DNA from: an uncultured Rhodospira sp.
GTDB lineage: Bacteria; Pseudomonadota; Alphaproteobacteria; Rhodospirillales; Rhodospirillaceae
Assembly (NCBI RefSeq): GCF_937138205.1
Contig: NZ_CAKZOT010000089.1
Location: forward strand, 44,929-108,928
DNA length: 64,000 nucleotides
Reading direction: 5' to 3'
In this document: in pieces, positions 50,951 through 59,251 of the stretch
Position numbering within the stretch: the stretch's first letter is position 1
Layout of the letters: each line of letters opens with the position of its first letter
Notes under the pieces: generated by a model
Database searches by the model: none
What the model was told of the DNA's origin: nothing
Seen by the model: only the letters and a program-made list of their open reading frames with translations
Made by a program: the position numbers and the translations under genes

Positions 50951-51694
50951 ATGCTCATGACAATGGAATCCAGTCTGGATTTTTTTTTGGCTCGGTTGGG
51001 GGAGGCTGGCTCTCGTGAAGAAGCGTGGGACGCCACGGTCGAGCACTTCAGCGGTGCCGGATTTGACGGTGTCGTCTGTTTGACATGCTTCCCGCGCCTG
51101 GCGGACGGCGGACGGGTGGCCCGCCGGGTCCTGGGGTCCGTGGCGTCGTCGGTCCTGCACGCGTTCGGCGATGACGCGATCGATCTGGCCGATCCCATCA
51201 TGACAGAGATGGCACAGGCGTTCCGCCCGTTCTTCCGGCTGACCGAAGGGACGGCGGCCGACCTGGCCGCCTCGCCCCTCGCCAGCGCGGCGCAAACGGC
51301 GGGGTACGGCGGCCTGCTGCTGATCCCGGCGCGGTGCGGATCGTTTCGGTGCGCTGGGGGGGTGATCCTGTTCTCCCGCCGTGACGGCGCGTGGTTGCGC
51401 GAACACGCGACGCAACGCGGGCTCGATTTGGCCCATGCGGGCGTTCAGGCGTACCTGCGCATCCGGCAACTGCTGGAGCGCGATGACCAGGGCCAGCCGC
51501 TGTTGACCAACCGTGAACGCGAGGTGCTGACCCTGAGCGCCCGGGGCCTGACCACCCGCGATGTGGGCGCCGCTCTGGGGATTTCCATCTCAGGCGTCAA
51601 CTTCCACATCGCCAACGCATCCCGCAAGCTGGGGGCGAACAACCGCACCCACGCCACCAGCCTGGCTCTTTCTCTCGGCCTGATCAGGGTATAG
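50951..51694 (+). CDS. LuxR-type transcriptional regulator
   Basis: DNA-binding regulator, 247 aa. The N-terminal 170 residues have the size and layout of an autoinducer-binding domain but lack the full set of conserved aromatic residues seen in true acyl-homoserine-lactone receptors, so the ligand is open. The C-terminal HTH is clear: LLTNREREVLTLSARGLTTR then VGAALGISISGVNFHIANAS and RKLGANNRTHATSLAL. No luxI gene is present in the window, so it is a solo regulator here. Confidence 0.88.
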   Translation: MLMTMESSLDFFLARLGEAGSREEAWDATVEHFSGAGFDGVVCLTCFPRLADGGRVARRVLGSVASSVLHAFGDDAIDLADPIMTEMAQAFRPFFRLTEGTAADLAASPLASAAQTAGYGGLLLIPARCGSFRCAGGVILFSRRDGAWLREHATQRGLDLAHAGVQAYLRIRQLLERDDQGQPLLTNREREVLTLSARGLTTRDVGAALGISISGVNFHIANASRKLGANNRTHATSLALSLGLIRV

Positions 51695-51709
51695 TCTGCC
51701 CGGCGCCCC

Positions 51710-52537
51710 TCAAAACCCGTTCTCGACCAGCCAGTGAAGGATGGGCTCGGCCGCGTGGCGCCAGTTTTCCTCCAGCATCATCGCGTGCGCCATGTCGGGA
51801 ACGATCACCGGATCGGCGCCGAAATACCGCGCCGTGCGCCGTACCATCGAACGCGGAATGAACGCATCCTCGGCCGCGCCCATGACCAGCGTTGGCAGCT
51901 CCTCGCGGGGCGGCAGGCGGGGCACGTCCCAGAACGTCATGTCCATGATCACGCGTTGGGATTCGCGCTGGAACTGGCGATAGTACCGGTCGGCGCGGTC
52001 CGGCGGCACGTCGCTGGCGAACAGGGCGTCGTGGAAGACGTCCGCGTTGATGAACGGCTTGCCCACGGCCTGCATGAACGAAACGCCCTGCATCAGGCCG
52101 GGGTTGGCCAGCATCATGTGCCAGGAGCTTTCCAGAAGGCCCCAGGGTCCGACCGAGGCCATCAGTACGGTGGCGGCGGCGGTGCCGGTCTCCAGGTACT
52201 TCTGCACCACCATCCCGCCCATCGAATGGCCGATCAGGACCGCCGGCCGATCCAGCGTGCCGAGCACGAACCGCAGGTCGTCGGCATAGTCGGCCAGGCT
52301 GGCCAGATCCAGGCACGCGCCGCCCCCACTGGCGCCGTGGCCGCGCAGGCTGAAGGCGACGGTCGTGTAGCCCTTATGCGAAAAGTAGGGGACGAAATAC
52401 TCCTGCCAGCACCACGCGCCGGCGAACGCCCCGTGCACGAACACCAAGGGCGGGCGTTCCCGGGTCTCGTGGTCTGGGTTGGTTGGAGGCGTCAGATGGA
52501 TTTCGAGGTCCGGCGCGGCCTGGCGCAGAGCGTTCAT
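51710..52537 (-). CDS. Alpha/beta hydrolase
   Basis: Serine hydrolase of unknown substrate. PLVFVHGAFAGAWCWQEYFV gives the oxyanion HG motif, VLIGHSMGGMVVQKYL the nucleophile elbow, and DMAHAMMLEENWRHAA the catalytic histidine. It is 275 aa from the ATG at 52537, with a GGGAGAAG RBS. Convergent with the LuxR gene; the stop codons are 15 bases apart. No signal peptide. Confidence 0.88.
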   Translation of the reverse strand: MNALRQAAPDLEIHLTPPTNPDHETRERPPLVFVHGAFAGAWCWQEYFVPYFSHKGYTTVAFSLRGHGASGGGACLDLASLADYADDLRFVLGTLDRPAVLIGHSMGGMVVQKYLETGTAAATVLMASVGPWGLLESSWHMMLANPGLMQGVSFMQAVGKPFINADVFHDALFASDVPPDRADRYYRQFQRESQRVIMDMTFWDVPRLPPREELPTLVMGAAEDAFIPRSMVRRTARYFGADPVIVPDMAHAMMLEENWRHAAEPILHWLVENGF

Positions 52538-52947
52538 GGCTTCTTCTCCCGACTCGGGGCGGCCCCTTGATGACACGCCGATCTCAGCCCTTGTCACATG
52601 GCCTTATCAGATCCGACCCGGATCCGTCATCGTTTCTCGCCTCCGCCCCCCGTTCGGGTAAACCCTATCTTTTGCAGGATTCCGACAGGCGTCCGTCCGG
52701 AAGGCTTGAGGCGCACGGTTCGCCTGTGCTAACCGCTGTCCTCCACGCGGTTCTTTTCAGTTCTGGGTCGCTTTGCCCTTGAATCGCTTTTGCCCCCTGG
52801 TGACCATGCGCGGCTGGATCCGCCCGCTCTCGCGCGTCGTTGGGCGCCGCCAACTCGTGGCGTGCGCCCATCCGCCGCCGGGTGGGCGCGGCCGCGTCCC
52901 GTCCGCGTCGTCCCTCACCGAACCAAGATCAAAGAGGACCTGAACCC
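52538..52947. other. Intergenic region upstream of EF-G-like gene
   Basis: 410 bases with no credible gene. A perfect short palindrome GATCCG-ACC-CGGATC sits at 52610-52624 between the divergent genes and could bind a regulator; nothing else stands out. Confidence 0.45.
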
Positions 52948-54981
52948 ATGCCCGAACGCGCCGCATCGCCGCGGGTGGCCGCCCTTGTCGGCCCCTATCT
53001 GTCCGGCAAGACCAGCCTGCTCGAAAGCCTGTTGATGGCCAGCGGGGCAATCCATCGCAAGGGGCGCGTGGAGGACCACAACACGGTCGGCGATGCCAGC
53101 CCCGAGGCGCGTGATCGTGCCATGTCGACCGAGGTCAACGTCGTCGAGGCCGAGTACCTGGGCGACCGCTGGACTTTCCTCGACTGCCCCGGCTCGGTCG
53201 AATTCCAGATGGACGCATTGAACGCGCTGATGGTCTCGGACGTCGCCGTGGTGGTGTGCGACCCCGACCCGGCGCGCGTGCGCATGGCCATGCCGCTGTT
53301 GAAGTTCCTGGACCAGCGCTCGATCCCGCACATGATCTTCATCAACAAGATCGAGACCGCCCAGGTCACCCTGCGCGACCTGATGGACGCGATGCAGGGC
53401 GTGTCCGACCGCCCGCTGGTTCTGCGTGAGATCCCGATCCGCGAGGACGGCAAGGTCACCGGCTACGTCGATCTGGTCAGCGAGCGGGCTTACCGCTACA
53501 AGCCGGGTGAGCGGTCCGACCTGATCAAAATGCCGGAGCAGGTCCGGGACCGGGAGATGGAGGCCCGCCAGGAGCTGCTGGAAAGCCTGGCCGACACCAA
53601 CGACACCATGCTCGAGGAACTCCTGGAGGACATCGTTCCGCCCAAGGAGGAGATCTACGAGACCCTGGCCAAGGACCTCGCCGAGGACCGCGTGGTGCCG
53701 GTGTTCTTCGGCGGCGCGCTGGAGGACAACGGCGTGGTGCGCCTGCTGAAGGCGCTGCGCCACGAGACGCCATCGGTGGGCGACACCATGGAGCGGCGCC
53801 TGGTCGACACCGGTAACGGTGAGCCCCTGGTGCAGGTGTTCAAGACCGTGCACGCCGCGCACACCGGCAAGATGTCGCTGGTGCGGGTCTGGCGCGGCCC
53901 GGTCAAGGACGGCAGCCAAGCCGGCGGTGAGAAGATCAACGGCCTGTACGCCTTCACCAACCCCGGGCAGCCGACCAAGATCGGCGAGGCCACCGCCGGA
54001 GCGGTCGTCGGCATGGGCAAGTTGGAGGGCGTGAACACCGGCGATCTGCTGGACCCGAAAGGGACGCGCGAGGCCGATTGGCCGGTGCCGCTGCCGCCGC
54101 TGGCGGCGATGTCGGTGCGTCCGGCCAAGCACGGCGATGACGTCAAGCTGTCCGGCGCGCTGGCTCGCCTGTGCGAGGAGGATCGGGGCCTGAAGGTCGA
54201 GCAGAGCGCCGAGACCAACGAACTGCTGCTGTGGGGCCAGGGAGACATCCACCTTCAGGTCGCCATGGCTCGGCTGGCGCGTCAGTACAACGTCGAGGTG
54301 AACTCCGAGAAGCCGCTGGTGCCCTATCAGGAGACCATCAAGAAGAGCACCAAGAAGCAGGGTCGCTTCAAGCGCCAGACCGGCGGTCATGGTCAGTTCG
54401 GCGATGTCCACCTGGAGATCGGCCCGCTGGCGCGCGGCGCCGGCTTTGCCTTCCACGACAAGATCACCGGTGGCGTGGTGCCGCGTCAGTACATTCCCGC
54501 CGTCGAGCAGGGCGTGCGCGAATGGTCGCGGCAGGGGCCGCTGGGCTTCCCGGTGGTGGACTTCGAAGTGACGCTGTATGACGGCTCGTTCCACACCGTG
54601 GACAGCTCGGAACAGGCGTTCAAGACCGCCGCCCAACTGGCCATGCGCGAGGGCATTTCGGCCTGCGCGCCGGTGCTGCTGGAACCGATCCTGAAGGTCG
54701 AGATCAGCGTGCCCAGCGACGCCACCAGCAAGGCGCAACGGGCCCTGTCCACCCGGCGCGGCCAGATCCTGGGCTTCGACCGCAAGGACGGCTGGGACGG
54801 CTGGGATGTCGTGCACGGCATGTTGCCGCAGTCGGAGATGCACGACCTGATCGTCGAGATCCGCTCGACCACCATGGGTGTCGGCACCTTCTCGTGGACC
54901 TTCGACCACCTGCAGGAACTCAGCGGCCGCGAGGCCGACCAAGTGGTGGAACGCCGCCGGGAGATGCTGGAAAACGCGTGA
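52948..54981 (+). CDS. Elongation factor G-like GTPase
   Basis: 677-aa paralogue of EF-G with all five domains apparent. The P-loop GPYLSGKTSL is at residues 15-24. Switch II is DCPGSVEF (residues 79-86), so the catalytic histidine of canonical DxPGH is replaced by Ser83. The guanine-specificity motif reads NKIE (133-136) rather than NKxD. Domain IV RQTGGHGQFGDVHLEIGPL and domain V RGQILGFDRKDGWD are EF-G-like. It is probably a specialised or slow GTPase; the canonical fusA would be with the str operon elsewhere. The ATG follows GAGG. Confidence 0.88.
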   Translation: MPERAASPRVAALVGPYLSGKTSLLESLLMASGAIHRKGRVEDHNTVGDASPEARDRAMSTEVNVVEAEYLGDRWTFLDCPGSVEFQMDALNALMVSDVAVVVCDPDPARVRMAMPLLKFLDQRSIPHMIFINKIETAQVTLRDLMDAMQGVSDRPLVLREIPIREDGKVTGYVDLVSERAYRYKPGERSDLIKMPEQVRDREMEARQELLESLADTNDTMLEELLEDIVPPKEEIYETLAKDLAEDRVVPVFFGGALEDNGVVRLLKALRHETPSVGDTMERRLVDTGNGEPLVQVFKTVHAAHTGKMSLVRVWRGPVKDGSQAGGEKINGLYAFTNPGQPTKIGEATAGAVVGMGKLEGVNTGDLLDPKGTREADWPVPLPPLAAMSVRPAKHGDDVKLSGALARLCEEDRGLKVEQSAETNELLLWGQGDIHLQVAMARLARQYNVEVNSEKPLVPYQETIKKSTKKQGRFKRQTGGHGQFGDVHLEIGPLARGAGFAFHDKITGGVVPRQYIPAVEQGVREWSRQGPLGFPVVDFEVTLYDGSFHTVDSSEQAFKTAAQLAMREGISACAPVLLEPILKVEISVPSDATSKAQRALSTRRGQILGFDRKDGWDGWDVVHGMLPQSEMHDLIVEIRSTTMGVGTFSWTFDHLQELSGREADQVVERRREMLENA

Positions 54982-55203
54982 TCCCCAGGACCAGGCCCGG
55001 ACCAATGCGGCACGGCGGATGAGTCACGCTCATCCGCCGTTGCGATCAGGGCGTGCCGCCCGACCGAGTTCGACCCTCCCTGCGGACCCGAGTCGACGCT
55101 TGACTTGCGAGACAGTCTCACCACGTGACCCCCCCAGTGCAGGGTCGTGACCGAGCCCGCACCGATGGGCCGGTCTAAGCCATAGAGACGCAAGGAGGGG
55201 GGC

Positions 55204-56469
55204 ATGGCCGAACTGACCGCAAACGAACAGTACATGCTGGAGTTGGTGAACCGGGCTCGCCAGAATCCGGCGGCCGAGGCGGCGCTGTTTGGCATCGATC
55301 TGAACCAGGATCTGCAGCCGGGCACAATTACCGCCGACGCCAAGGCGCCACTGGCCCCCAACACGTTGCTCACTGACGCCGCGCTTGGCCACAGCGCCTG
55401 GATGATCGCGGCCGACACGTTTTCCCACACCGGTCAGGGCGGCAGCACACTCGCGGATCGGATCGCCGACGCCGGCTACATCCTCAACGGCCCCAACGCG
55501 ACGGCGGGCGAAAACATCGCCTGGATCGGAAATCCCGGCGGAACGATCGACCTGGAAGCCGCGATCGTGGAACAGCACGAGGGTCTGTTCCTCAGCAGCG
55601 GGCATCGCACGAACATCCTGTATGACGGGTTCCGCGAGGTGGGAATCGGCCAGCAGGAGGGAATTTTTACGAGCAACGGCATCGACTACACGTCATCGCT
55701 GTTGACGCAGAACTTCGGACGCACCGGCGAGTCCTTGTTTCTGACCGGTGTGATTTACGACGATCAGAACCAGAACGCGTTCTACAACCCCGGCGAGGGC
55801 CTGGGCAGCGTTTCGATCAGCATCGACGGGGCGGTGACGGCCACAAGCCAGGGCGCGGGAGGCTATAGCGTCGCGTTGTCACCCGGGACCTATACCGTCA
55901 CGTTTTCGGGCGGCGGCCTGGACGCGGACCGTACCGAAACGGTCACTCTGAGCGACCGTAACGTCAAGGTCGACGTGTTGGACAGCTCTGACGCCGTCCC
56001 GGCCGATCCCGTGGTTCCCGATGGAACGGTCGCCCTGTACCGGTTCTTCAACACAAAGGCTGGCGGCCACTTCTTCACCGCGTTGCAGGAAGAGCGGGAC
56101 ACGGTCATCCAGACCCTGGACGGGTTCACCTACGAGAGCGTGGACTTCGCCGTTCGCGATGCGGATGACAGTGAGGTTGATCCGGTCTACCGGTTCTTCA
56201 ACCACGACGCCGGCGGGCACTTCTTCACGCAGTCGGAGGAGGAACGGGACAACGTCCTCGCCAACCTGCCCCAGTACAGGTACGAGGGTGTGGGGTTCTA
56301 TGCCGACCCCGACGGCGGCGGCGACACCAGCCCGGTCTATCGGTTCTTCAACACGGACGCGGGCGGGCACTTCTTCACGCAGTCGGAGGAGGAACGGGAC
56401 AACGTCCTCGCCAATCTGCCCCAGTACATCTACGAGGGTGTCGGTTTCCACGCCTGGGACATTGTGTGA
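55204..56469 (+). CDS. CAP-domain protein with three DUF5648 repeats
   Basis: 421-aa probable extracellular protein. Residues 1-180 are a CAP/SCP domain (NEQYMLELVNRARQNPAAEA, DTFSHTGQGGSTLADRI, HRTNILYDGFREVGIG). Residues 180-270 are a SdrD/CNA-B-like beta domain (GVIYDDQNQNAFYNPGEGLG). Residues 278-421 hold three repeats starting YRFFNTKAGGHFFT or close variants with YEGVGF endings, the DUF5648 pattern. There is no N-terminal signal peptide, so secretion would need another route such as type I or a missed start. A strong GGAGGGGG RBS precedes the ATG. Confidence 0.88.
   Translation: MAELTANEQYMLELVNRARQNPAAEAALFGIDLNQDLQPGTITADAKAPLAPNTLLTDAALGHSAWMIAADTFSHTGQGGSTLADRIADAGYILNGPNATAGENIAWIGNPGGTIDLEAAIVEQHEGLFLSSGHRTNILYDGFREVGIGQQEGIFTSNGIDYTSSLLTQNFGRTGESLFLTGVIYDDQNQNAFYNPGEGLGSVSISIDGAVTATSQGAGGYSVALSPGTYTVTFSGGGLDADRTETVTLSDRNVKVDVLDSSDAVPADPVVPDGTVALYRFFNTKAGGHFFTALQEERDTVIQTLDGFTYESVDFAVRDADDSEVDPVYRFFNHDAGGHFFTQSEEERDNVLANLPQYRYEGVGFYADPDGGGDTSPVYRFFNTDAGGHFFTQSEEERDNVLANLPQYIYEGVGFHAWDIV
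56035..56466 (+). repeat. Three in-frame 150-bp repeats (DUF5648 units)
   Basis: Units begin near 56035, 56185 and 56335. Units 2 and 3 are almost identical at DNA level (long shared run from CGGTTCTTCAAC), unit 1 is more diverged, indicating a recent duplication of the last unit. Confidence 0.88.
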
Positions 56470-56550
56470 GCGGAAGAGGGCTTTGAGTCGCGGACGGCCG
56501 TCCATGCGGCCTGTGGATCGGTGCGTGGCGCGTCGGACGCTGGCGCGGGA

Positions 56551-57291
56551 TCACGTCCGCCGCAACACCGTCGCCCGCATGGGCTGGTCGAGCAGGGCGT
56601 TGCCCCCGTCGTCGCGGGGAAGGTCGGCCAGCATCCGGTCGAAATGCGCGCGCAGGCCGGCCTCGTCGGCGGCGAAGCGGGCGGCGCGGGATGGACTGAT
56701 GCGCACCTGCCCCTCTTTCCAGGCGGCGTAGTCGCGCTTTTTCGAGACCGTTACGTACTCGAACTCGCGGTCCAGGGCGAGCGGCAGGTGGCCGTCCGCC
56801 GCCTCGTGCAGGCGCCGGTGGGCCAGGGTGCGGATTTCGGTTTCGTCGTCGACCGGCTGGTTCAGGGCGAAGTTGGTCCCGCGCGCCACCGGCTCGAACG
56901 CCACCACCATGCCGCCGGCGCGCGTGACGCGCGCGGCCTCGGCCAACGCGGCGGCCATCAGGTCGGCCGGTACATGATGCAAAGCGTTGAAGAACAGGGC
57001 GACGTCCTGGCTGGCGTCGGCCAGCGGCAGGGCTTCGGCCCCTGCCTTGACATAGGTTTCGCCGGCCACCGGGGGTGCGCACCGCGCCGCCTCCAACTGC
57101 CGGTCATTGGGATCGAGGCCGACCACGCGCGCGCCCGCCTCGCTGAGCAAGCGCGTCCACGTCCCGTCGCCGCATCCGATATCGGCCACCTGCAGGCCCG
57201 CCAGCGGCGCCAGCGTCTCCAGCAGCATGGAGCGGCTGCCGCGCACCGGCAGGCCATGGGTCATGGTCTCTGGCAGGCTTGGGCCCGTCAT
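56551..57291 (-). CDS. Class I SAM-dependent methyltransferase
   Basis: 246-aa methyltransferase, UbiE/Methyltransf_11 type. Motif I VADIGCGDGTWTRLLSEAG, acidic VVGLDPNDRQLEAAR, and LPLADASQDVALFFNALHHV plus ARVTRAGGMVVAFEP. Substrate unknown. Start 57291 (MTGPSLPETM) lies four bases after the stop of the upstream gene, suggesting co-translation. An internal start MTHGLPVRG is possible. Confidence 0.87.
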   Translation of the reverse strand: MTGPSLPETMTHGLPVRGSRSMLLETLAPLAGLQVADIGCGDGTWTRLLSEAGARVVGLDPNDRQLEAARCAPPVAGETYVKAGAEALPLADASQDVALFFNALHHVPADLMAAALAEAARVTRAGGMVVAFEPVARGTNFALNQPVDDETEIRTLAHRRLHEAADGHLPLALDREFEYVTVSKKRDYAAWKEGQVRISPSRAARFAADEAGLRAHFDRMLADLPRDDGGNALLDQPMRATVLRRT

Positions 57292-57295
57292 GGGA

Positions 57296-58147
57296 CTATA
57301 GCACCGGGCGTTCGGGCCGGTACTGGACCTTGTTGGCGGTCTCGAACCCGTCGATGAACTGGACCAGTTCGTTCCGCCGGCTGACGGCCGCGGCGATGTG
57401 CTCCTGCAGGTGCTCGGGCGCCGTTGCGTACGTCGTCTCTTTACCCGGAACACGATCCAGGAACTGGCGCAGGTTGTAGCTTTCAATCAGGTCGGCGGCG
57501 AAAAACAGCACCTCGTGCGGGGTGACCTTGCGGGTCGGTGTGTGGTGGACCGAAATGGAGAAGGACCCGGTCCGGCCTTCCTTGCGCTCCAGGATCGCCG
57601 CGCGCAGATAGTTCGAGAAGGGCGTCACGACCACGGCGGTCTGGCTGTCGTGCTGGGCGACGATGTCGGTGTCCGTCGCGGTGCCGAACAGGTCGCGGGT
57701 GGCGTCGCGGACGGTACGTTCGTCCAGGTCGGCGCCCTGCGCCATCCGCTCGATGGCCAGAATGGGCGGCGAGTCCTTGGTGGTGAAGACCGTGTCCCCG
57801 CCCACGTGCACCGAGACCCAGATGTTGCTGTTGAACGTGCGTTCGTAGGCGGAGAGCATCCGGGTCCACAGGGCATCCCAGTCCGGCGGGTACGGATTGT
57901 CAGGCCGAAACAACTCGGGATCGCGTGTGAACCGCTCGGCGACGAGGCCCGCCATGCGCATCGTGCTGGCAATCGTGTGCCCCCGCACGACGACGGTGTC
58001 GGAATGCGACTGCGCCGAGATTTCCATGGTCAGCCGGTTGCTCCTCAGCACGAACGCGGGGGCTTCCGCGCCGTGCAGCGCCTGGTTGGCGAACCGGTGA
58101 ATCACGGACTTTTCGCGGTAGAGTGTGATGGGGCCAACAGAGGCCAT
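57296..58147 (-). CDS. Hypothetical protein
   Basis: 283-aa cytoplasmic protein, not recognised. It has mixed alpha/beta character and no TM, signal or familiar catalytic motif. Notable segments are VVVRGHTIASTMRMAGLVAE, IWVSVHVGGDTVFTTKDSPP and FSISVHHTPTRKVTPHEVLF. GC and codon use match the genome and the length is well conserved-looking, so it is likely a real gene. It is co-directional and nearly contiguous with a methyltransferase gene, which may share its pathway. Confidence 0.72.
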   Translation of the reverse strand: MASVGPITLYREKSVIHRFANQALHGAEAPAFVLRSNRLTMEISAQSHSDTVVVRGHTIASTMRMAGLVAERFTRDPELFRPDNPYPPDWDALWTRMLSAYERTFNSNIWVSVHVGGDTVFTTKDSPPILAIERMAQGADLDERTVRDATRDLFGTATDTDIVAQHDSQTAVVVTPFSNYLRAAILERKEGRTGSFSISVHHTPTRKVTPHEVLFFAADLIESYNLRQFLDRVPGKETTYATAPEHLQEHIAAAVSRRNELVQFIDGFETANKVQYRPERPVL

Positions 58148-58237
58148 GGAACCTGGCTTTTTCGTTGCGTCGGGTGGGTCGTGCGAGGCGTCCGCCGGGA
58201 ATTCGTGGGCGGTTCAACCCTCTTTCTGTACAGGAGC

Positions 58238-58822
58238 ATGGCGGTGTTGGGAAGGGACTCCGGACCCGGTGGAACCGGGAATCGAGCCGGCCTGGCGGTG
58301 ATCGTCCTCGGTGCGGCGGTGCGTCCGGATGGCACGGCCAGCGTCGCGATGCGGCGTCGGGTGAGCCACGCCGTGGCCTTCGCGCATGAAACCGTCGCCG
58401 CCGTTCTGGTGTTGTCCGGTGGGTACGGCAAGCGCCATCCGCCGGGTGCGATGTCGGAAGCCCGGCTCATGGCGGCGCTGGTGGCGCGCGAGAGCGTGCC
58501 TTCCGACATACCTCTCCTGATGGAGGAACGGTCCTCCGATACGCTGGGCAACGCCTGGCATTCGCTGGCGCTGCTGGAGGGCCACGCGGTGGCGCGGGTG
58601 ATCGTGGTTACGGACCGTCCTCATCTGACGCGCGCGCTGTGGTGTTTCCGCTGGGCGGCGCGCCGGCGCGGCCTGGCCGTTGTGATTGAGGGGGCCGGCG
58701 TGCCCATCCCGGACCGCCGTGTCGCCCTGGCCGCCGGCGTTCGAGAGGCGCTGGCGCTGGTGGTATACGCGCCCCGGCTGTGGCGCGCGGGGAACTCCCG
58801 TGGCGTGGAGAGACGCCCATGA
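58238..58822 (+). CDS. DUF218 / YdcF-family protein
   Basis: 194-aa protein of the YdcF (SAM-binding or ElyC-like) family. The AVIVLGAAVRPDGTAS-type opening, VLSGGYGKRHPPGAMSEARL, a conserved EERSSDTLGNAWHSLALL and VIVVTDRPHLTRALWCFRW are the family blocks. It lacks the N-terminal TM pair of ElyC. Start ATG 58238 has AGGAG just one base away, so a slightly different start is possible. Function may concern envelope or wall metabolism. Confidence 0.82.
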   Translation: MAVLGRDSGPGGTGNRAGLAVIVLGAAVRPDGTASVAMRRRVSHAVAFAHETVAAVLVLSGGYGKRHPPGAMSEARLMAALVARESVPSDIPLLMEERSSDTLGNAWHSLALLEGHAVARVIVVTDRPHLTRALWCFRWAARRRGLAVVIEGAGVPIPDRRVALAAGVREALALVVYAPRLWRAGNSRGVERRP

Positions 58823-59251
58823 CGCGCCTGTGATCTCGGTGAACCCCCTGGAGGTGGGAGCGGTCGGGCGGGGCGTGCAACAGGCGCTCGGCAGGGGCCT
58901 TGTGGCCTCGGCCCGCGCCCGGCGCGGCGGCTGCGTGCCCATTGGGTAGGCAGCGTGCCTGACTGGCGGGCAGCCGGAGGCCCAGGGCGATAATTGTTAC
59001 AGGATGACAAAAAACCCCTAAATGATGGCTTTTCCAGGCGTCGGCGGGCCGTTAAGCTGCGTGTCACATGCATGGCACATCTGTTGCTGCGGAATATCGC
59101 TGGGGGCGGCTCGTTACGGGCACCAGGCGCTTCGGTGACGGAACCGGCCCACGCCAGGGCTTGCGACAAAGGCGACCGTGGGCGTGGGGCGGGCCATGCT
59201 GCACGCGGACCGTCCGATCCATCATCGACGAAAAAACCAAGAGAGGCACTC
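58823..59251. other. Upstream region of the aap operon
   Basis: 429 bases, no gene. It contains an AT-rich patch at 58991-59032 and the sigma-54 promoter listed next. A typical NtrC palindrome was not identified with confidence. Confidence 0.55.
59073..59088 (+). promoter_or_regulatory. Sigma-54 (-24/-12) promoter of the aap operon
   Basis: Reads TGGCACATCTGTTGCT, matching the TGGCAC-N5-TTGCW consensus at every defined position with GG and GC ten bases apart. Expected start near 59099, giving a 5' leader of about 150 bases before aapJ. Implies RpoN control, most likely by nitrogen status. Confidence 0.8.
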
